This document shows, piece by piece, positions 12,044-14,361 of a stretch of 14,361 nt of DNA; position 1 is the stretch's first letter; every line of letters starts with the position of its first letter. Position numbers and translations under genes: made by a program. Under the pieces are notes generated by a model, which was given only the letters and a program-made list of their open reading frames with translations, had not been told where the DNA came from and did not search any database. Origin of the DNA: an uncultured Campylobacter sp. (GTDB lineage: Bacteria; Campylobacterota; Campylobacteria; Campylobacterales; Campylobacteraceae); assembly GCF_937997405.1 (NCBI RefSeq), contig NZ_CALKTL010000076.1, positions 1 through 14,361 of the forward strand, in the 5' to 3' direction.

Positions 12044-13261
12044 ATGAGAATTTTAAGGGCGAAGTGGGTTCTTGTTTGCGATGAGAATTTTAAAATTTTA
12101 AAAGATGGCGCGATCGTCTTTGACGAGAAGATAATCGAGGTCTGCGCCTTTGCGAGTGCGGCGCGCAAATACCCGCAGGCCGAAATTTTGGACTTTAGCG
12201 GCGACATAGCGATGCCTGCGTTTATAAATCCGCACGTGCATTTGGAATTTAGCGCAAACAAAGGCACGCTGCGCTACGGCGATTTTTTGGAGTGGCTCGG
12301 TAGCGTCATCGCCTCAAGGCAGCAGCTTGACGCTGCGGCGCGCGGACGGCTGATCTTGGAGCAGATCGCTGCGATGATGCGAAGCGGCGTGGGCACGATC
12401 GGCGAAATTTCAAGCTTCGGCGGCGAGGCTGAAGTTTGCGCGCAAAGCGGCGTTAGAACCGTGTTTTTTAATGAAATTTTAGGCGCGAGCAAGGATGCTG
12501 TGGCGGAGAATATTTTTAAATTTAAGCAGCGTTTTGAGCACTCAAAGGCGTTTGCGAGCTCGCTTTTCATCCCCGCCGTGTCGGTGCACTCACTGTATTC
12601 GACGCACCCGCAGATTACGAAGTTTGCGACGAAGCTTGCCCGCGAAAACGGGCTTGCTATAAGCACGCATTTTATGGAGAGCTCGTATGAGCGGCAGTGG
12701 CTGCGCACGGGTCGAGGTAAGCTTAAAACCTGGCTTGCTAAATTTAATCCTGCGCCCGCGCCTTTTTACTCGCCGCAGAGCTTTGTAGCGCATTTTAGCG
12801 GGCTTCGCACGCTCTTTACGCATTGCGTTTGGGTGGATGATTTTAGCATCTTTGATCCGAAGCTCCACTCGATTACGCACTGCGCGCGCTCCAACCGCCT
12901 GCTTAGCAAAAAGCGGCTAAGCTTTAAAAAGCTGCTCGCAAGCGGGCTTAATTACAACATCGCTACCGACGGGCTTAGCTCGAATTTTAGCCTAAGCTTT
13001 TTAGACGAGCTGCGCGCAAATTTAATGATACACGACGAGCTGGGCCTAACAGATCTGGCGCGGGCGTTACTTTTAGGTGCGACGAGAAATGCGGCAGCCG
13101 CGCTTGGGTTAAATTTAGGTGAGCTGAGAGCCGGCAAGCTCGCCGATATTGCCGTTTTTGAAGGCATTGAGTGCGACGAAGCTCAGCTGCCGCTACAGCT
13201 CATTTTGCAGAGCAAAAACGCAAAATCACTTTTTATCGAAGGAATGAAATGCAATTTCTAA
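12044..13261 (+). CDS. Amidohydrolase, aminofutalosine deaminase type
   Basis: 405 residues of the amidohydrolase superfamily. Metal and catalytic residues fit the mononuclear deaminase group: His64 and His66 in NPHVHLE, His209 in STHFMES, conserved His260 in FTHC and Asp309 in ATDGLSSN. Epsilonproteobacterial relatives include a Nitratiruptor enzyme shown to deaminate 6-amino-6-deoxyfutalosine, a step of the alternative menaquinone route, and that is the most likely role, though other 6-aminopurine substrates are possible. The C-terminal beta part (LGELRAGKLADIAVFEG) completes the composite domain. The ATG follows GATAAGGAAAACG. The gene's last 13 bp overlap the sppA start, so the two are cotranscribed. 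The same pair diverging from aroQ is the C. jejuni arrangement (Cj0067-Cj0068, from memory). Confidence 0.88.
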   Translation: MRILRAKWVLVCDENFKILKDGAIVFDEKIIEVCAFASAARKYPQAEILDFSGDIAMPAFINPHVHLEFSANKGTLRYGDFLEWLGSVIASRQQLDAAARGRLILEQIAAMMRSGVGTIGEISSFGGEAEVCAQSGVRTVFFNEILGASKDAVAENIFKFKQRFEHSKAFASSLFIPAVSVHSLYSTHPQITKFATKLARENGLAISTHFMESSYERQWLRTGRGKLKTWLAKFNPAPAPFYSPQSFVAHFSGLRTLFTHCVWVDDFSIFDPKLHSITHCARSNRLLSKKRLSFKKLLASGLNYNIATDGLSSNFSLSFLDELRANLMIHDELGLTDLARALLLGATRNAAAALGLNLGELRAGKLADIAVFEGIECDEAQLPLQLILQSKNAKSLFIEGMKCNF

Positions 13262-14121
13262 AGAATATCTTTGCGCCGATCGGCGCCGTGCTCGGGTTTA
13301 TCAACAAATACTTTAAATCCTTGATTTTTCTGCTTATTTTGTTTTTGATTTTCGCAGGCGGCGAAAGCGCGCAGCAAAAGGGCGCGAATCTCGCTCAGCT
13401 TTCATTAAGCGGCGCGATAATGGACGATAGCGAAATTTTAGAAAAGATCGAAACCCTGAAAAACGACGAGGCGATCAAAGGAGTGCTTCTGCTGATCGAT
13501 AGTCCCGGCGGCGCGCTAAGCCCGAGCGTAGAAATTTCGCTGGCCATCAAATCCCTAAACTCGCGCAAGCCAGTCGTCGCCTATGCCAAGGGCACGATGG
13601 CGAGCGGTAGCTACCTAGGCGGCGTGTGGGCGAGTAAAATTTACGCAAATCCGGGCAGCTTCATCGGCTCCATTGGCGTGATCATGCAGGGCTTAGACGT
13701 GAGCGAAGCGGCCGCTAAGTTAGGCTTTGCCGAACAGATCGTCAAAGCGGGTGAGCTCAAAGAAGCGGGCACGATGATGAGAAAATGGAGCGACGCGGAG
13801 CGCGCAAGTCTGCAAGCTCTGGTGGATGAGAGCTACGAGCTATTTACGCGCGAGGTGGCGCAGGCGCGCTCGCTGGATCTTAGGAAGCGCGATGCGTGGG
13901 CGAATGCGAGAGTATTTTTAGCTAGCGGCGCAAAAGGCATCGGGCTCATCGACGAGGTGGGCTCTTTGGAGGACGCTAAGAGTGCGCTCATAAAGGCTAG
14001 CGGCGTAGCAGATCCGATCTGGCAGGAGCCCTCGGCGTATGAAAAGATGATGGACAAGTTAGCGAATAAAAGCGAGAGTTTGGTACGCGGGGCGTTCGGC
14101 GCGAAGCTGATGGCGTATTAG
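13249..14121 (+). CDS. sppA: Signal peptide peptidase SppA (protease IV, short form)
   Basis: SppA degrades leftover signal peptides at the inner membrane and belongs to the S49 serine-lysine peptidases. The 290-residue protein is the short, single-domain form. A hydrophobic anchor lies at about 24-37, with the catalytic domain outside the cytoplasm. LLLIDSPGGALSPS near 80-93 is the family strand and oxyanion region, the nucleophile is Ser119 in GTMASGSYLGG and the general base is Lys171 in KAGELKEAG, a 52-residue separation as in the Bacillus enzyme. The true start is the ATG at 13249 after GAAGGAATGAA, inside the 3' end of the amidohydrolase gene. An in-frame upstream codon at 13171 would read through that gene and add a polar N-terminus. 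No terminator is obvious downstream. Confidence 0.95.
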   Translation: MQFLKNIFAPIGAVLGFINKYFKSLIFLLILFLIFAGGESAQQKGANLAQLSLSGAIMDDSEILEKIETLKNDEAIKGVLLLIDSPGGALSPSVEISLAIKSLNSRKPVVAYAKGTMASGSYLGGVWASKIYANPGSFIGSIGVIMQGLDVSEAAAKLGFAEQIVKAGELKEAGTMMRKWSDAERASLQALVDESYELFTREVAQARSLDLRKRDAWANARVFLASGAKGIGLIDEVGSLEDAKSALIKASGVADPIWQEPSAYEKMMDKLANKSESLVRGAFGAKLMAY

Positions 14122-14361
14122 AATTTTAGAAATTTCGTAGAAATTTTAAAATATGAGGGAATTTTAAAAGTAGAATTTTGTATGCAGAAGCACACTGGGT
14201 TTGATTACTTTTAAATTTCCTCGCTTTTTCATTTGGCGTTTCTTTAAAATTTTACCATTTTTGTGAATTTTTTCTTCGTTTAAGAACTCCTCATTTTTTA
14301 CCAATTATTCAGCCCCCTTTAAGCATCGCTCCTGTATAATCACAATTCTGTTTCGCACCGA
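14122..14361. other. Right-edge spacer after sppA
   Basis: There is no gene here. The first 60 bases repeat AGAATTTT/AGAAATTTT-like words. The remainder is AT-rich and leads into the promoter at 14335-14340, whose gene is beyond the window. Confidence 0.6.
14335..14340 (+). promoter_or_regulatory. Strong -10 at the right edge
   Basis: Perfect TATAAT in CTCCTGTATAATCAC, with a TTTAAG 11 bases upstream (14318-14323) of the kind seen in Campylobacter promoters. It presumably drives the next, unseen plus-strand gene or RNA. Confidence 0.45.

Noticed and set aside
12274..12708. 144-codon minus-strand frame inside the amidohydrolase gene
   Set aside because: It is antisense to conserved metal-binding motifs of a complete enzyme and has no translation signal.

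Overview
The window looks like chromosomal DNA of a Campylobacter (Campylobacterota). The evidence is ortholog-grade protein similarity (dimeric Dut, LuxS, AroQ, MnmA, SppA, a YhbP-like protein, a DmpI-type tautomerase), a gene order recalled from Campylobacter (sppA, amidohydrolase, aroQ, folK, flhG and LOG-mnmA close together), strong AAGGAG-type ribosome sites and promoters with an obvious -10 but no clear -35. The coding DNA is of middling GC, while spacers are full of AAATTT/GAATTT words. That base composition, together with the absence of flhF and other flagellar genes, points by inference to a non-flagellated oral species such as C. gracilis. The species call is not proven by the window.

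Layout. 1-56: tandem AGAATTTT octamers. 113-1130 (minus): a small two-CxxC protein and an EI24/CysZ-like membrane protein. 1529-2712: dut (minus) and a YhbP/UPF0306 flavin-fold protein (plus), diverging from back-to-back promoters. 3035-3854: a small tautomerase (minus) and luxS (plus), also divergent, with a clear hairpin after luxS. 4422-6375 (plus): a cupin protein and a membrane-anchored DKNYY-repeat protein. 6901-11871 (minus): a compact run read in the order aroQ, M24 peptidase, folK, a degenerate FlhG-like ATPase, LOG, mnmA, with several start/stop overlaps. 12044-14121 (plus): an aminofutalosine-deaminase-type amidohydrolase overlapping sppA. The right edge carries a strong -10 for a gene outside the window.

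How the genes relate. Most are housekeeping: dUTP removal, shikimate and folate steps, tRNA 2-thiolation, menaquinone precursor metabolism, AI-2/methyl-cycle recycling and membrane protein quality control. No phage, IS element, CRISPR array, tRNA or rRNA was seen.

The most interesting locus is 8535-9834. The FlhG-like ATPase sits directly against folK, where flhF normally lies. It lacks the N-terminal DQAxxLR element, has altered A' and switch II motifs, and carries a roughly 150-residue Asn/Ser-rich insert rich in the same AAAATTC word that fills the spacers. I read it as a relic or repurposed FlhG left after loss of the flagellar genes. The second theme is the density of RAATTY words in spacers (14 of 14 AATT sites in the 2713-3034 gap), which may relate to methylation-based DNA recognition in Campylobacter. 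I do not see a complete unknown multi-gene system.
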